DNA from: Gnetum montanum
Lineage: Eukaryota > Streptophyta > Gnetopsida > Gnetales > Gnetaceae
Assembly: GCA_015680685.1 (NCBI GenBank)
Contig: MNCI01002198.1
Coordinates: forward strand, 58,894-122,893
DNA length: 64,000 nucleotides
Reading direction: 5' to 3'
Under the pieces are notes generated by a model. That model saw only the letters and a list, made by a program, of their open reading frames with translations. It had not been told where the DNA came from and did no database searches. Shown one piece after another: positions 1 through 11,763 of this stretch (positions within the stretch are counted from its first letter, which is position 1; each line of letters opens with the position of its first letter). The translations under genes and the position numbers were made by a program.

Positions 1-939
1 CATACAATTCATAAGTGATGTGATAGACCATGTTGTAATCCATGAATAAAACTAGTAGAGTATCTAGGTAGTTATGTGTGAGATCGCAGGTCATTATATT
101 TCCACTTGAATTAGTAGTGATTCTTAGCACCTATGATTTAGTCCAAGGTAAGATATATAATTATGATTTTATTTGGTATTTAATAAAACTAAGTGAAAAT
201 ATATAAATTAACTAATTAATTTAATGAATAATAAAGTAAATTCTAATCTAGCCTAAAATGATGAATGCCTAATTCCTAGTCTTTTTTACATATCTTAAAC
301 TAGTGTATTTGTTGTTGAGATTGCAAAGTAATTCACTATTGGGCATGCTATAGGCATTCACTAACTATTATGGGAATTGATAAAACAAATTGCAATAATC
401 TAGTTATTTATAGATGAAATGGTATCATAAATGTGGAAGGTGAACCATATTTAGATATATCCAATATTGCTACTACATTGCATTTGCAATATAATAGCAA
501 TATATATCACTTATAGATGTTATATTGCAACTAACAAAGGTAATTTTCATCAATCCCAGGTAAGGGTTATATTGGTGTTTCTTGATGAAACACTATCTTA
601 GCCTTAAGCTTTCCAACATATAATATATGATGTTTTATGAAAGACTAAAGCCAAATAAATTCATGTACCTCTAAAGTATAAATTTTATTTTTAAAAATAA
701 ACTATTTCCAAGGTTGATCCATAAAATATTTTTTTAATCACTAACATGCAAGATATATAAAATTCATAAGCTATACAAGATCTAAGGTTCAAATTTTAAC
801 ATAGCTATCTATAGGGTACCATTATATATCATCACTCTATAGAAAATAGTATAAAATAGTCTAGACAAGTGCCAAATAAAATATAAAGACATAGCCAATC
901 ATATAAAAATCAAAGCATACTGCATGCTCGATGAATAAT
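1..939. other. AT-rich intergenic sequence, nothing recognised
   Basis: Short stop-interrupted frames only. No transposon domain, tandem array or RNA gene was seen. Confidence 0.6.
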
Positions 940-1030
940 GAGGTGTTAGCCTAGTGGTAATACTTTTGATTTGAAAGCTCCAAGTCATAGGTTTGATTCT
1001 AGTAGGCAATGCTAAGTTATAAAGTTCTAG
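940..1030 (+). repeat. tRNA-derived SINE, copy 1
   Basis: An A-box-like TTAGCCTAGTGG at 946-957 and a B-box-like GGTTTGATTCT at 990-1000 have the spacing of an RNA polymerase III tRNA promoter. The segment closely resembles the minus-strand copy at 12980-13080, including the trailer AGTAGGCAATGC. It does not fold as a full tRNA by eye (no matching acceptor arm), so a SINE is preferred to a tRNA gene. Confidence 0.6.
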
Positions 1031-3900
1031 TTATATAATATATCTTTTGGTGTACCTATATTACAGTTATTTTGGGTTCTAATATTGCCCCACCACCACC
1101 ACATGCTTGAGGTAAAACCCCATATGCCAATGTCCAATCTAATATCTAATAGCTGCTAACTCAAAACTCTAAGAAGGGTTAGTACACATATGCTTAAACT
1201 AAAATAATTATAATATGAAATAAAACCTTAGAGATGTATCCATAAAGTACATATTTCAAACATGTAATAAAATCTAGTTACACTTACAATACTAATCACA
1301 AGCAGGGCACACATAAGCATAATGCATAGGCTACTCAAAAAACACATTAAAAGTTCAAGCCATAAGACATATCAACTAGGGATAGGTATCTAGACCTATG
1401 ATGTTAAAAAGCTATATGTGAAATATAGTCATACATAATCATAGAACAGCTTAACCTGTAAATAAACTTACTAAAATAAATTAAGTCAACCATTAATAAA
1501 AATAACATATACAAATTTAGTATTTACAACTAGATATAGATATACAATATTAGCATAACTTATATGGAAAACTGCTACTAAATAATTATAGCTTGTCTAA
1601 CAAAATAATTATGTAAACATTCATTGCCAAGTATAAGTTCAAAAGTTTAAAACCAATCATAAAATAAGGTAACCAAAAAGGATGACCTAAAATAATAATT
1701 AAAATAATAATTAGAATAAAATAATTAGGAAAAACCCTATCTAATAATCAATGTCACATAGTATAGCAAGTCATAGTTAAACATCCTACAAGTTCACACA
1801 AAATATAAATAGCTCATAAGGAAAATAATCTTAGCCATATAGAACCAAGCAAGCTAGGCTAGTAAGAAATCAAACATAAAAACAAGAAATTTACTAGATA
1901 AAGTGTCAATAATTCAAATATGGCAAGATAAAATATACAAATAAAAGGATAAAAATAGTCCCTAAACTAGGGGTATGAAAGGTCAATCTAATAGTACCTC
2001 TATAAATCTTAGGATGTACCTATGTTTCAATTATTTCAAGTTCTAAGACCCTCCAATCTAATACTACCTCTAAGATATCTAATCACCAATCGATTCATTT
2101 CCTCATGTTGGCTCCACCCACTACATGGTCACAAGAAGTTCATGCTTTGTACACCATTAATAATAATATTCCATTCTAACAATCATAAGAAACCTATGCT
2201 TAGTGCATTTTTCATGCATCCAAATTAAACTTGATGATCATAAGAAACCTATGCTATGTGCTTCTTCCATGAACCTATCCCAAACCAATGATTACAAGCA
2301 ATCTATGCTACAAGTATCATCCTTAATATCATATCATATCTAAGTCTTACCAATCCAACTCATGAAATTAACTTAACCATGTCCACACACAAATATCACA
2401 AACACCACATTAGCAACATGGGCCAACTTATACTCATATAACCCATCAACTTAATCCAAGCATCCAATACCATAAGTCTTGAACCAAGCATCATATGTCA
2501 TCATACCATCATTGTAAACAACCTAACATGAATCTTAGATTCAGACCAAGGCTACCTCATTAAAGCATTATTACATCTCGTTAATTATAGCTCAAAAAGG
2601 TGTTAAATCTTCTATTATGACTAGATCATGGCTCGTGAATCTTTATAAATTCTTAAGGATAAATGGGTCATGACTCATTCTGGGTTCATGACCTCCACCA
2701 TGAGGTAAGTATAATCTAAGTGCGGCTCATCTTGTGATCCAAATCTAGAACCAAAAAATATCAAAGTCTCATTATAAAACCCTACTATGAATTAACTAAT
2801 ATTTACATTGACTTAGTCTTTTCACTATAACTGCACTACAAGGATACCACAACCCACATTCCAAAACATCTAAAGTAATGCCAATGTTAGTGGAGCTTTA
2901 TCTAATTCCCAACCAAAATTATAAAATAAAAATTATTAGATTTAGCATTTTTATAAAAACTATGTATTTTCCAACCTTATACTAGTTATGTTTTAATATC
3001 TTTTGGTTGATATGTACTTGATATACTTACATATCTTTGCTACAAGTCATGGTTTACTTTTTATTGCTAAGTACATTTTGAAGATTTAAACTTGAATTGG
3101 TAAATAGTTATGCATTTTGGATGTTATTTCCAATTTTTAGAAGTCTCATGCACTAGTTACTATTCATGTTACTTTTGATTTCTATTGGATAATGATGTTA
3201 TATCATTTTCATGGGCATACGATCACACAAATTGCTATTACCTAGTGTATAGTGTAGGATTTTGCATTGCTTATTTTTTAAAAAATTATTACTTTGCCCT
3301 CTTATACCTATTCATTTTTGGATGTCTACAGACATGTCTATCCTTCATTAGCATCCTTAAGTAATTATTTTGAGTTGCATATTTTATATATATATCACCC
3401 TTTTAGCTTAAGCATAGGTTAGGGGGTGTTATAGTTGTCATTGTATCTGGTAAGGATAAAACAAGTGGTCCTATAGCTAAGACACATAATTAATGTTAAA
3501 ACAAAGTAAAGGTAGCATCATCAACACCAACATACAATGAAGATCATGTTGGCATCAATGACCTATGAAACTAATTTTCAAATATAATTTTCATTGGATA
3601 TCTATAATTCTGATATTCACTTTTATGACCACTCTACCTTCAAAAAAGATGTAATATGGATTTCAAAATTCACAAATAATAAATGAAGATTATGAATAAG
3701 TTTCACAATCTCTTAACATCAATATAGATTATAAGTCAAAAACTTATATATAAATGCAATACAACACTCATTTTCTTCCATACGTTTGAGCTACTTTAGA
3801 GTCCTAGGTAAGTGTGGTGATTAAGCACTCTATGTTGTTGGCAAGCCTTAGGAAATTCAAGGTCTACTAAGGTCAATAAACTGTAGTGTTGTGACCATGC
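1031..3900. other. Decayed repeat-derived intergenic DNA
   Basis: Low-complexity, AT-rich sequence without an open frame of interest. About 100 bp at 1115-1215, including GGGTTAGTACACATATGCTT, recurs at about 59640-59740, showing that part of it belongs to a dispersed element family. A G-run before TGTTAT at about 3420 could be an old polypurine tract/LTR border. Confidence 0.5.
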
Positions 3901-4505
3901 AATGGAGTATTATGTTCCTCTCCTTAGTTAAGAAGTTCAAATTCAATCACTTCTTTATATCCTAGTGTTGGTTGACATAAAATAAGGAAATATTTATACA
4001 AAGAAGAAGAGCTATCAAAGTCAAGTACAACTAATATGTTGAAGATGAAGTTATGCAAAGAGAATTCATGTAAGGCATATAAAGTTGTAGTTATGTTTCT
4101 ATGTAGTTGCTCAAAGTTTCTTGGCACAGTATAAGAAGTATAGATTGAAGATCATCGTTTTCTTTATTGTTAACAAATCTAGTTTGACTTTTTAATTTCT
4201 TTTCTTGTACTTTTATACAGATAACACTACTCTTTTACACTAACTTGACATATTTTTTTACTTCATTTCATACTTACACTTACTTAGTCCACTTTTTCTA
4301 TTAGCTCTTGTATGTAGGAAGGTTAAGATAGTTTTTCTAGTGCAATTGACTACTCTTTATTTTCTTTTCACATAATTGTCATCTTAGAAGTTAGTCCTAT
4401 GATAATTTGTTGTAATAGTCTATGATAAATTTATTGATTGATGACAGTTTGCACTTATTGCTCTATAATAGAGGGCTAATCCTTGTATAAGGATTCTTAT
4501 GTATT

Positions 4506-5011
4506 TTAGTAGTTCTTTTCTTCTAGCATACTTAATTTAGCACTCCTAGCTTTATATCTAGCTTCCCACTTGGTTCTAAGTTTCTTATAATCCAAATCAC
4601 TTTCTATTTGACTTATTTTATTACTAATTACTAGTAAGCTAAGATGGTTACTTCCTTTCTCATTAACATTCTCTTTAGATATGTAGTTTAGGTGGAGCTT
4701 CTTTAAGTATAGGGAAAGGTCTAGAAATGCCTCCTCTTTGTCTTTATCCATTGTTATGTCATTGGCATATCTTAACTAATTCCTTTCCTCAATTGCTTTA
4801 TCAAGTTCTCTCAAATATAACTTCATCAGCATGGGTGATATTGAACCTCTTTGAGGAATACTTTTACCTTCTTAGTTACTATATTTGGCACCTTCCTTGT
4901 CATACATTGAACATAGCATGTACTTTTTGGGGTTGACGGGGTCTTAGCTTCTCTCAACTTACTTATTACTATTTCATGCTTGATTGTATTGAAGCATTTA
5001 CTTACATCCAT
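4506..5011 (-). pseudogene. Broken group II intron-type reverse transcriptase (maturase-like)
   Basis: On the minus strand the frame at 5011-4826 reads MDVSKCFNTIKHEIVISKL, the catalytic block D-x-x-K-C-F-x-x-I-x-H of organellar/bacterial group II intron RTs. After a frameshift, 4861-4752 reads IPQRGSISPMLMKLYLRELD, then a stop, then RYANDI, equivalent to the conserved PQG-SPxLxNxYLxELD and YADD blocks. The first catalytic Asp of YADD is now Asn. The frame at 4751-4506 (KEEAFLDLSLYLKKL...) continues the thumb region. LINE and LTR RTs do not share this pattern. The frameshift, stop and YAND show it is dead. It may be an old mitochondrial DNA transfer or a nuclear copy of an intron ORF. No intron RNA domains were recognised. 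Confidence 0.6.
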
Positions 5012-5449
5012 AAACTTTAAGTTATATACTATTTCTAGTTTAATAGGTTAGCATAGAAAGTCAGGTATCCATGTCCAAGAAAAACTCTATGACTAGTTAC
5101 ATACATTTTATTTGCTAGTGCTTCCATTAGGTTAACTATAGTGCTTGAAGTATGGCCTGTTTCAATCTAATAGATATTTTTATAAGATGTAGGCCTACTT
5201 AATGTGAAGGCTTCAGAATGTAGAGGTGGTCATGCTACCATATTGATAGGTTCCCTTTACTAATCCTTTGTACATTCTTATTATTCCTTCTTACTTTGGA
5301 TGACGATGCTTGTTGTACCACTCTAGTAATGTATATTTAAGATAAATCCTAGCTTACTCCATTTATCTTTTTTTGTTAATTTATCTTTGTTTAACATTTT
5401 ATCTGTTTACCTTATTTGTTAGCTTCTTAGGTTCTTCTCCTTATTTTCT

Positions 5450-6100
5450 TTCTTGTCTATTTCTTCTCTTTATTTGGTATCTTGTTTTTGGATGGATTGT
5501 TTCTTCTTTAGGCCATCTTATCTAAGGGAAAGGTATCCAATTGTTAACCTATGTCAAATCCAAGTTTCTATTTTAGAAGCTTGTTGCCTTGGATTCTAAC
5601 CACCCATGGAGGCACACCACTCTTATCCTTTAAAAAGGGAAAAAACTTTAAGGTTATTCTTTTGACTAGTTTCCATCCTAGACATTAGCCTTATGACTAA
5701 CCACTATCTGGGGCAAGAAATCATTCTTTAGAAAAGAGATCATTAAACTTAACAAAGCTCCCCATACCTATTTCAAGGTGAATTTAAAGGTAGTTTCTAT
5801 TTCACTACAAGTTGTAAATGCTTATACTATTACTATCTACTATTTTGCATTGCAAAGCTATGAAGATTTAAAAGATAGGCATTTGATGTTTTTTGAGAGA
5901 TTTTTTTTTTTGCAAGATTTGGTGGAATTATTCAATAAGGTTTTGACAATGGATAAGCCATATAACAAAGAAGTCCACAAGATACTCTTTTTCTTCAACA
6001 GATTCATGGTGCAATATATACTTTTCCTAACAAACTAAAAGTGTCATTGTCTATTCTACCACAATTGTTTTCACTGATATTTAAATATGCCTCTTCAAAT
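5450..6100. other. AT-rich intergenic sequence with an unassigned 86-codon frame
   Basis: A plus-strand frame at 5778-6038 (MNLKVVSISLQVV...) has no recognisable motif and a phenylalanine-rich composition expected of AT-rich chance frames. Nothing else was recognised. Confidence 0.4.
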
Positions 6101-6105
6101 TTTTT

Positions 6106-6577
6106 TCTATGCTCTAGGAATAATGTACCTTAAATTAATTATGATAGTATTTAACATATGCTTGCATCACCTCATGACATGGAGATAATCTAGAACCTCA
6201 AGGTTACTTATGTTCCATTATCTATGCTCAAGACTTCCATATAGGAATGTCTACAAACTATAGTCCAAATTCATAGATTCAAGAGATAGACTAAACGCCA
6301 TTAGTGTAGGTAATAATGTGAAGTGAATTCACTTTGTTTTTTCTATACTCTAGGAATAATGCAACTTAAATTAATTATGTTAGTGTTTAACATATGCTTG
6401 CATCACCTCATGACATGGAGGTAATCTATAACCTCAAGGTCACTTATGTTCCATTATCTATGTTCAAGATTTCCATATAGGAATGTCTACAAACTATACT
6501 CCAAATTCATAGATTCAAGAGATAGACTAAACGCCATTACTGTAGGTAAGAATGTGAACCAATTTTACTTTATTTCT
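6106..6577 (+). repeat. 236-bp tandem duplication
   Basis: Two adjacent copies (about 6106-6341 and 6342-6577) share long identical runs such as AACATATGCTTGCATCACCT and share CAAGAGATAGACTAAACGCC. They differ by scattered substitutions. No coding content. Confidence 0.9.
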
Positions 6578-9500
6578 AGGAAGTTGCTAATTTTGGTTGG
6601 GGTCCATTAATCTTTCAATGCCTAAGGAATCAATTGGTCATATTCCTCTCTCACTTTGTCTCATCATGTTTCTTCTCCTAGACTTAGGTACTTTGGTACT
6701 GCTTTTTTTGGATTAAGGTTTAAATGAAGGTGCTTACCATGCATCAACAATGAATCAAGGTAATTCAAAACCACATGGAACAACAAGCAACAAAGAAGAA
6801 GTAGAAAAAGTAGGCAAAAACTATAATTTCTATGGAGACAATAACAACTCGTGACAAACTGGAGAGTATTAGTATTGATACTTGATGATGAAGGAGATAG
6901 AAAGCCTAGCTATATCAATGCTGAATTATGGACCTTCATAATGATAAAGGATGTTGATAAGTTTTTAAGCATTAAACATCTTATCGAACAAATTTATATT
7001 AGCATCAATTAGGATTATTTATTAACTTGATATTATCACTTCATTATCTTAAATTAAGATATCAAATTCCACGTACAATGGAGTTTCTAGATCAAAATAA
7101 CCAAGTAAAAGAGAACATAGAGAAGGGCATAGCAGATGCCACTTCGATTATTCTCCAATCTTATGAAGAGTTTCATGAATGAAACTTCCACACTACATCA
7201 AATGGTTATCAAGGATAGTAAAAGGTGATATATTCTTTACTTTGTACCATATAGTCATCTAAAATGAGTTTTAAAATGTCTTTGTTACAATGTTCAAGAA
7301 GATGGCATTACTTCAATAATCGGTTAAAAAAAGAGAAGAAAAGACATTAGCAAAGCTACTTCAAAGACAATAAGATGAAGCCAACATTGCAACTACGATA
7401 AATGTAAATATGTGGGAGGTCCTTGTGAAGTTGGAGGTAGAATTGGGAAATATGAAAGTCTTGCAAGAAGAAAAGCTTTAGCAAAAAACACTATAAGTGT
7501 GAGGTTCAAGACCTTATAGACAAAGTCAAAATCAAAAGAGCAACTCAAGCAAATGAACTCTAGAAGATCTGCAATGAGGCATTAAAAGTCAAGTAACGAA
7601 TCCTATAGGTACTTGTCACTACCTCGAAAAAGCATCAATGCTTCCAAACTTACAACAACTAAGATCCAAATTCCCTCTTCTTCTACAAAGCCAGCTCCTA
7701 AAGCCCCTCTTGCATCATATGTAAATGATGAAAACAAGCTCTTAGCATGTAACAAAGCAAAGTTGCTTATTTATTATTATTCTTTTCCATGTTGTGGCTG
7801 AAAGAATTTTTCATATTTTTCAAATTAAAAAATCTCAAATTGATTCATTAAAGAACTATTTCCAAGGACAAAGTCTAGGTTACAAAATAGTTGGGCTCTC
7901 ATAAATAATAATTCCCATGAAAAAGTTCATCTCTTATACTAGCGTTATGATGATAATTATTTATCATGACAAGGTCTAACAACAACAACAACAAACATGA
8001 TCAAGAGAGGTTCCCCTCACCATTACGATAAAATTATTTTACCATAATAGAGGAAGACTCTCTTAGATGGGGCTCTCAGTCAAAATAAATGATGAATCTT
8101 ATAATTGGCTATTACAAAGGTTTTTCATCATGTAAACATAACAATTAAAGCACTTTACAAACACATTTTATCAATTGAAGGGAAAGTGTTGGCCTAAATC
8201 TGTAATTACTACTAAAGAGTCAAAAGAACATGTTTGTTTATCAATAACAAAGCAAGGTGACCCAAAAATGATGGCAACCCTCTAGATCTATATTTTAATC
8301 TTGAAATGGACTCTACAATAAAACAAGTGTGAGATTTAAAAAAAACACTTATAATTTTTTTTAGAACTAAATTAAAGAAAGGAATTCTAATGAAGAAAGT
8401 CATTCCAAAGTTACATATGAAGGAAAAATTATATCCTTAAGGATAAGAAAGTGGAAGAAGAAGAAATGCAAGTTTCCCAACAGTTCATGGAATGTGTTCA
8501 TTCACTAAAGTGAACAATACCAGAAGGTGAAGCTGCAAAGTAGCAATTCAGTGTAATTAAACTTGACCTACAAACTAGCAACCAAGTTCAAACCTTTAGG
8601 AGTTGGTAGAATGAAGAAGACTTCAAAGTTGGCTTTGAATCTACTTTAACCATTAAGATACTTGGACGCTTCCAAGCTTAACTACGATGTAACATTGAGC
8701 TACGTTAATAAAAAATTATGTTGTTACAAAGTTAACAATTTTGTAATGTATGAATATAAAAAATTTACTTAAATAAAATAATCTTCTATTACAAAATTAT
8801 CTAGTTTGTTGTAATTATTGCAAAGCTCTCAATGAAATTCTCATTCTACATAATGGTTTACAAAGTAAAAATGGTTTAAAGGACTAGGATTAAACCATGA
8901 ATGAAAACCAACAAAATACATATCAATTGAAGACTAGTTTTGCCGCTAAACCAAGAACCAATCATTGAAACATTTTTAATTTATTTATATTTAAGGAATT
9001 TTTTAATCACTTCGACTAAACATGTTCTTTGTTAGATATATTAAAACACAATACATCAATATCTAGTAAATGAAATAACCATTGAAAATATGTAAAAATC
9101 AACATGCAACTATTCAAAAAAAAGTTGACACTTCCACCAATAATAATGATGACAAATGTTAAAAATTGAAATTGAAATTGAAAGTAAACATTAATAATCA
9201 TTCACTCTATGATTTGTGTATAAGAATCATTGGAGCAACAAATAACAATGCCACCTTCCCATATAATAAACACTTGTATAGGGGATCTAAAAACCCAAAA
9301 CTATTTGACTAAATATATTTCTAGGACATATATAACTTAACTAAAACATGGTAATGTTACTCAACATAGCCTTGGGAGTTAAACATGTGACTTACAAACT
9401 TTAAGTTATATGCTCTAATCAAGTGAACATAGCTTTGACCTCTTGAGTTACTATACACACTAATAAACAATAATCATTGGCTTCAATACTCATCCTACCA

Positions 9501-10399
9501 AGGTCGGTCTCAAAAAGCATCAATAGATGAGCAAAAGCCTAACCTCTTTAAATAGTTAACCAAGCTCATACCCACTTATTCCAACTTGAGAAATAACTAC
9601 CATACCATCATTCCAAATTATGATCCCTTTGGATATATGCACTTGTACAATTACCATAGCATTTATAATTGTCATTAACCATGACACCTACTTACCATTC
9701 ATAATTGTTGTTAACCCTATGAGACTATCATTAAACATGACATCTTCGCACACAATAAAACATTTACCTTTCTCTTAACACCAAATACTTTTATAATATA
9801 ACTAAATCCTAAACTACTTATTTTAAATATAGCTAGAAATCAAGCTAAATAAGACTTCACTTCACTACCACTCCTTTGATGATCCATCTTTAAAGGTGAG
9901 TGCAAAATTAAGAATACTCATTTGTTAAAAAAAAAATGTTACACATTCTCACTCTAATCGATACACCAAATGGGTTGCTTGTTGCTTTAATTGTGTTGCT
10001 TCCAATTGATCACGACATAAGAGGATTGTATTATTTTACTTATCAATCAACAATCCCATTAGTTTTGCTTTAATATGGTATAATTTCTTGAAACCAAGGC
10101 CAACAAATACATGGAATAGTCATATTTATTTCAACATCCTTAACTATGAAAAAAGCCTTCTTTATGTCAAAAGTATTGCTACTACTTCCCCGAGTGTGGT
10201 AGTCTGTTGCAGTGTCTACGACTCCAGTGAAAGAACATTTATTTAAAAAAAATGAAATTAAACGTAAAACGTTATCCCAGCTCTGAAGCATGTGAACCGT
10301 AACATCATTGAACGCCCAATTGTTCTTAAAATTGTGGCCAAGGAATCTTACATGTCCAGATCAAATGTACATTGGCGCTAAGTTCCTTGAAGAATCTGA
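6578..10399. other. Intergenic DNA with unassigned broken frames
   Basis: The plus-strand stretch at about 7078-7800 shows Lys/Glu/Gln-rich fragments (MEFLDQNNQVKENIEKGIAD, VQDLIDKVKIKRATQANELQ) broken by stops, reminiscent of a decayed gag or coiled-coil protein but not assignable. A short (AAC)n run lies at 7978-7995. The remainder is AT-rich without recognisable features. Confidence 0.4.
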
Positions 10400-11190
10400 A
10401 CCTCTGCCTGTAAGCAACACTAAACTTTGCATACCATGTGGTTCAAAGTAGAAATAAAGACATTTCTGCGGTGCTTAAACAGCCTGTTCGGTGTCTCTCT
10501 TTTCGGCCTTTTTTTTTTGGTTGTGGGAGGGTAAAAAGAACACTTCTTAATAATAAAATTTATAAAATTACAATGTGAATAATAAATGTTTATGTACAGT
10601 TGTAACAAGATCCAATGCAAGAATGCATTGAGACCTGCACCCCCAAAAAAATACATGGGGCTAACATGATAACTTTACCAATCAATACTTCATTGATTGA
10701 CGATGAGATACGTTACACGTTTCTACACAAGGCAGCAGACCAATATCACATAAGGCTGATAATTTTCAGCTCTTACCAAGCCACTTAGTTCAGTCAGAGC
10801 CACTTTCGTTTCAACTAAATTGATTACCCAATTTTCTTGAAACCACAATTTAATCATTCTTTATCTTAAGGACTTGGAACCATACAAAATGCTGAAATTT
10901 TCTTCCATTCAAATAAAAATACTTGTTATCTGACAGAAGGAAACAAACAGCATGAATAATGGGATAAATTCTCTTTCTCACCGCATCCTTGTCGTATCAC
11001 CGTGTACCTTCAGGAATAAAGTTTATAAGAAACAGGAGTTGATATTCATCCTAATATGAAAACGGTTTATCAAATAAATATTCAAGGAACATAAGAAAGT
11101 AAAAAAAAATTCCATAACTTCAAATAGAACAAAGATAAGAACTAAATTTTGGTCAAAATATTACCATTCTGGCACCAAGACGATAACCTG
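10400..11190 (-). other. Probable 3' UTR and downstream flank of the GON4-like gene
   Basis: AT-rich, non-coding sequence after the stop codon. No unambiguous AATAAA signal was found on the minus strand close to the stop, so the 3' end is undefined; the lower limit is arbitrary. Confidence 0.35.
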
Positions 11191-11763
11191 TTACTTCACG
11201 TGATCAGAGCTTTGACATGGCTCATTCCCATTCTCAGATTGTGGATACACGCTGCCTGGTGGAATATTTGTTATTGATAGTTTTTCAGAGACACTAGGGT
11301 TCCATGCAGCTTTAGAGTTTGTAAGCGATAAGATTTGGTTTGATGACTTGGTAATTCTTCCCTTCCTTGGATTCCGTGTGGTCATTACAGGTAAACCTTC
11401 AGTGCATTTTTCCAACACATCTAATTTTCCATCCCCGCAAGTTGAATGGGTCAGATGTGAAGGCACATTCACACCTTGTGTTGTCCTACTTTTAATCTGT
11501 CTATTAGAAGTACTTCTGTTTGACTGTTTTCTCTTTTTTGATGTCGTTTCATTAGGTCCATTTCCGGCTGCACATCGCTTTGCTACCTTTGATCTATTTC
11601 TAGTCAAGTTTTGCTTGCAACCATTTGAAACTTGAGAAGAACTTGACAAACTATGAACACTATTCCTGGTATTTGGAGTAGCAATGAGTTTATCATCTCT
11701 GCATTCTACCTCAGCTTCATCATCAGAAAGAACTTCCTCCTCGAATTTTATATCCTCCGTTTC
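11191..11763 (-). CDS. GON4L: GON4-like last exon 9, residues 1415-1604 and stop
   Basis: The acceptor TGTACAG/GAAACG opens the exon in phase 0. It begins ETEDIKFEEEVLSDDEAEVE, an acidic patch continuing the exon 8 tail, then a Ser/Lys/Arg-rich region with KKRKQSNRSTSNRQIK, a likely nuclear localisation signal. The TAA stop is at 11193-11191. It is 6.5 kb from exon 8 but keeps an open frame and the family's expected acidic-then-basic composition. Confidence 0.88.
   Translation of the reverse strand, partial: ETEDIKFEEEVLSDDEAEVECRDDKLIATPNTRNSVHSLSSSSQVSNGCKQNLTRNRSKVAKRCAAGNGPNETTSKKRKQSNRSTSNRQIKSRTTQGVNVPSHLTHSTCGDGKLDVLEKCTEGLPVMTTRNPRKGRITKSSNQILSLTNSKAAWNPSVSEKLSITNIPPGSVYPQSENGNEPCQSSDHVK

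Noticed and set aside
940-1030. A tRNA gene
   Set aside because: A and B boxes are present but the arms do not form a cloverleaf by eye, and a related copy with the same trailer exists at 12980-13080, so a SINE fits better.
5778-6038. 86-codon frame as a small gene
   Set aside because: Phe/Leu-rich composition typical of AT-rich chance frames, no conserved motif or transcript signal.
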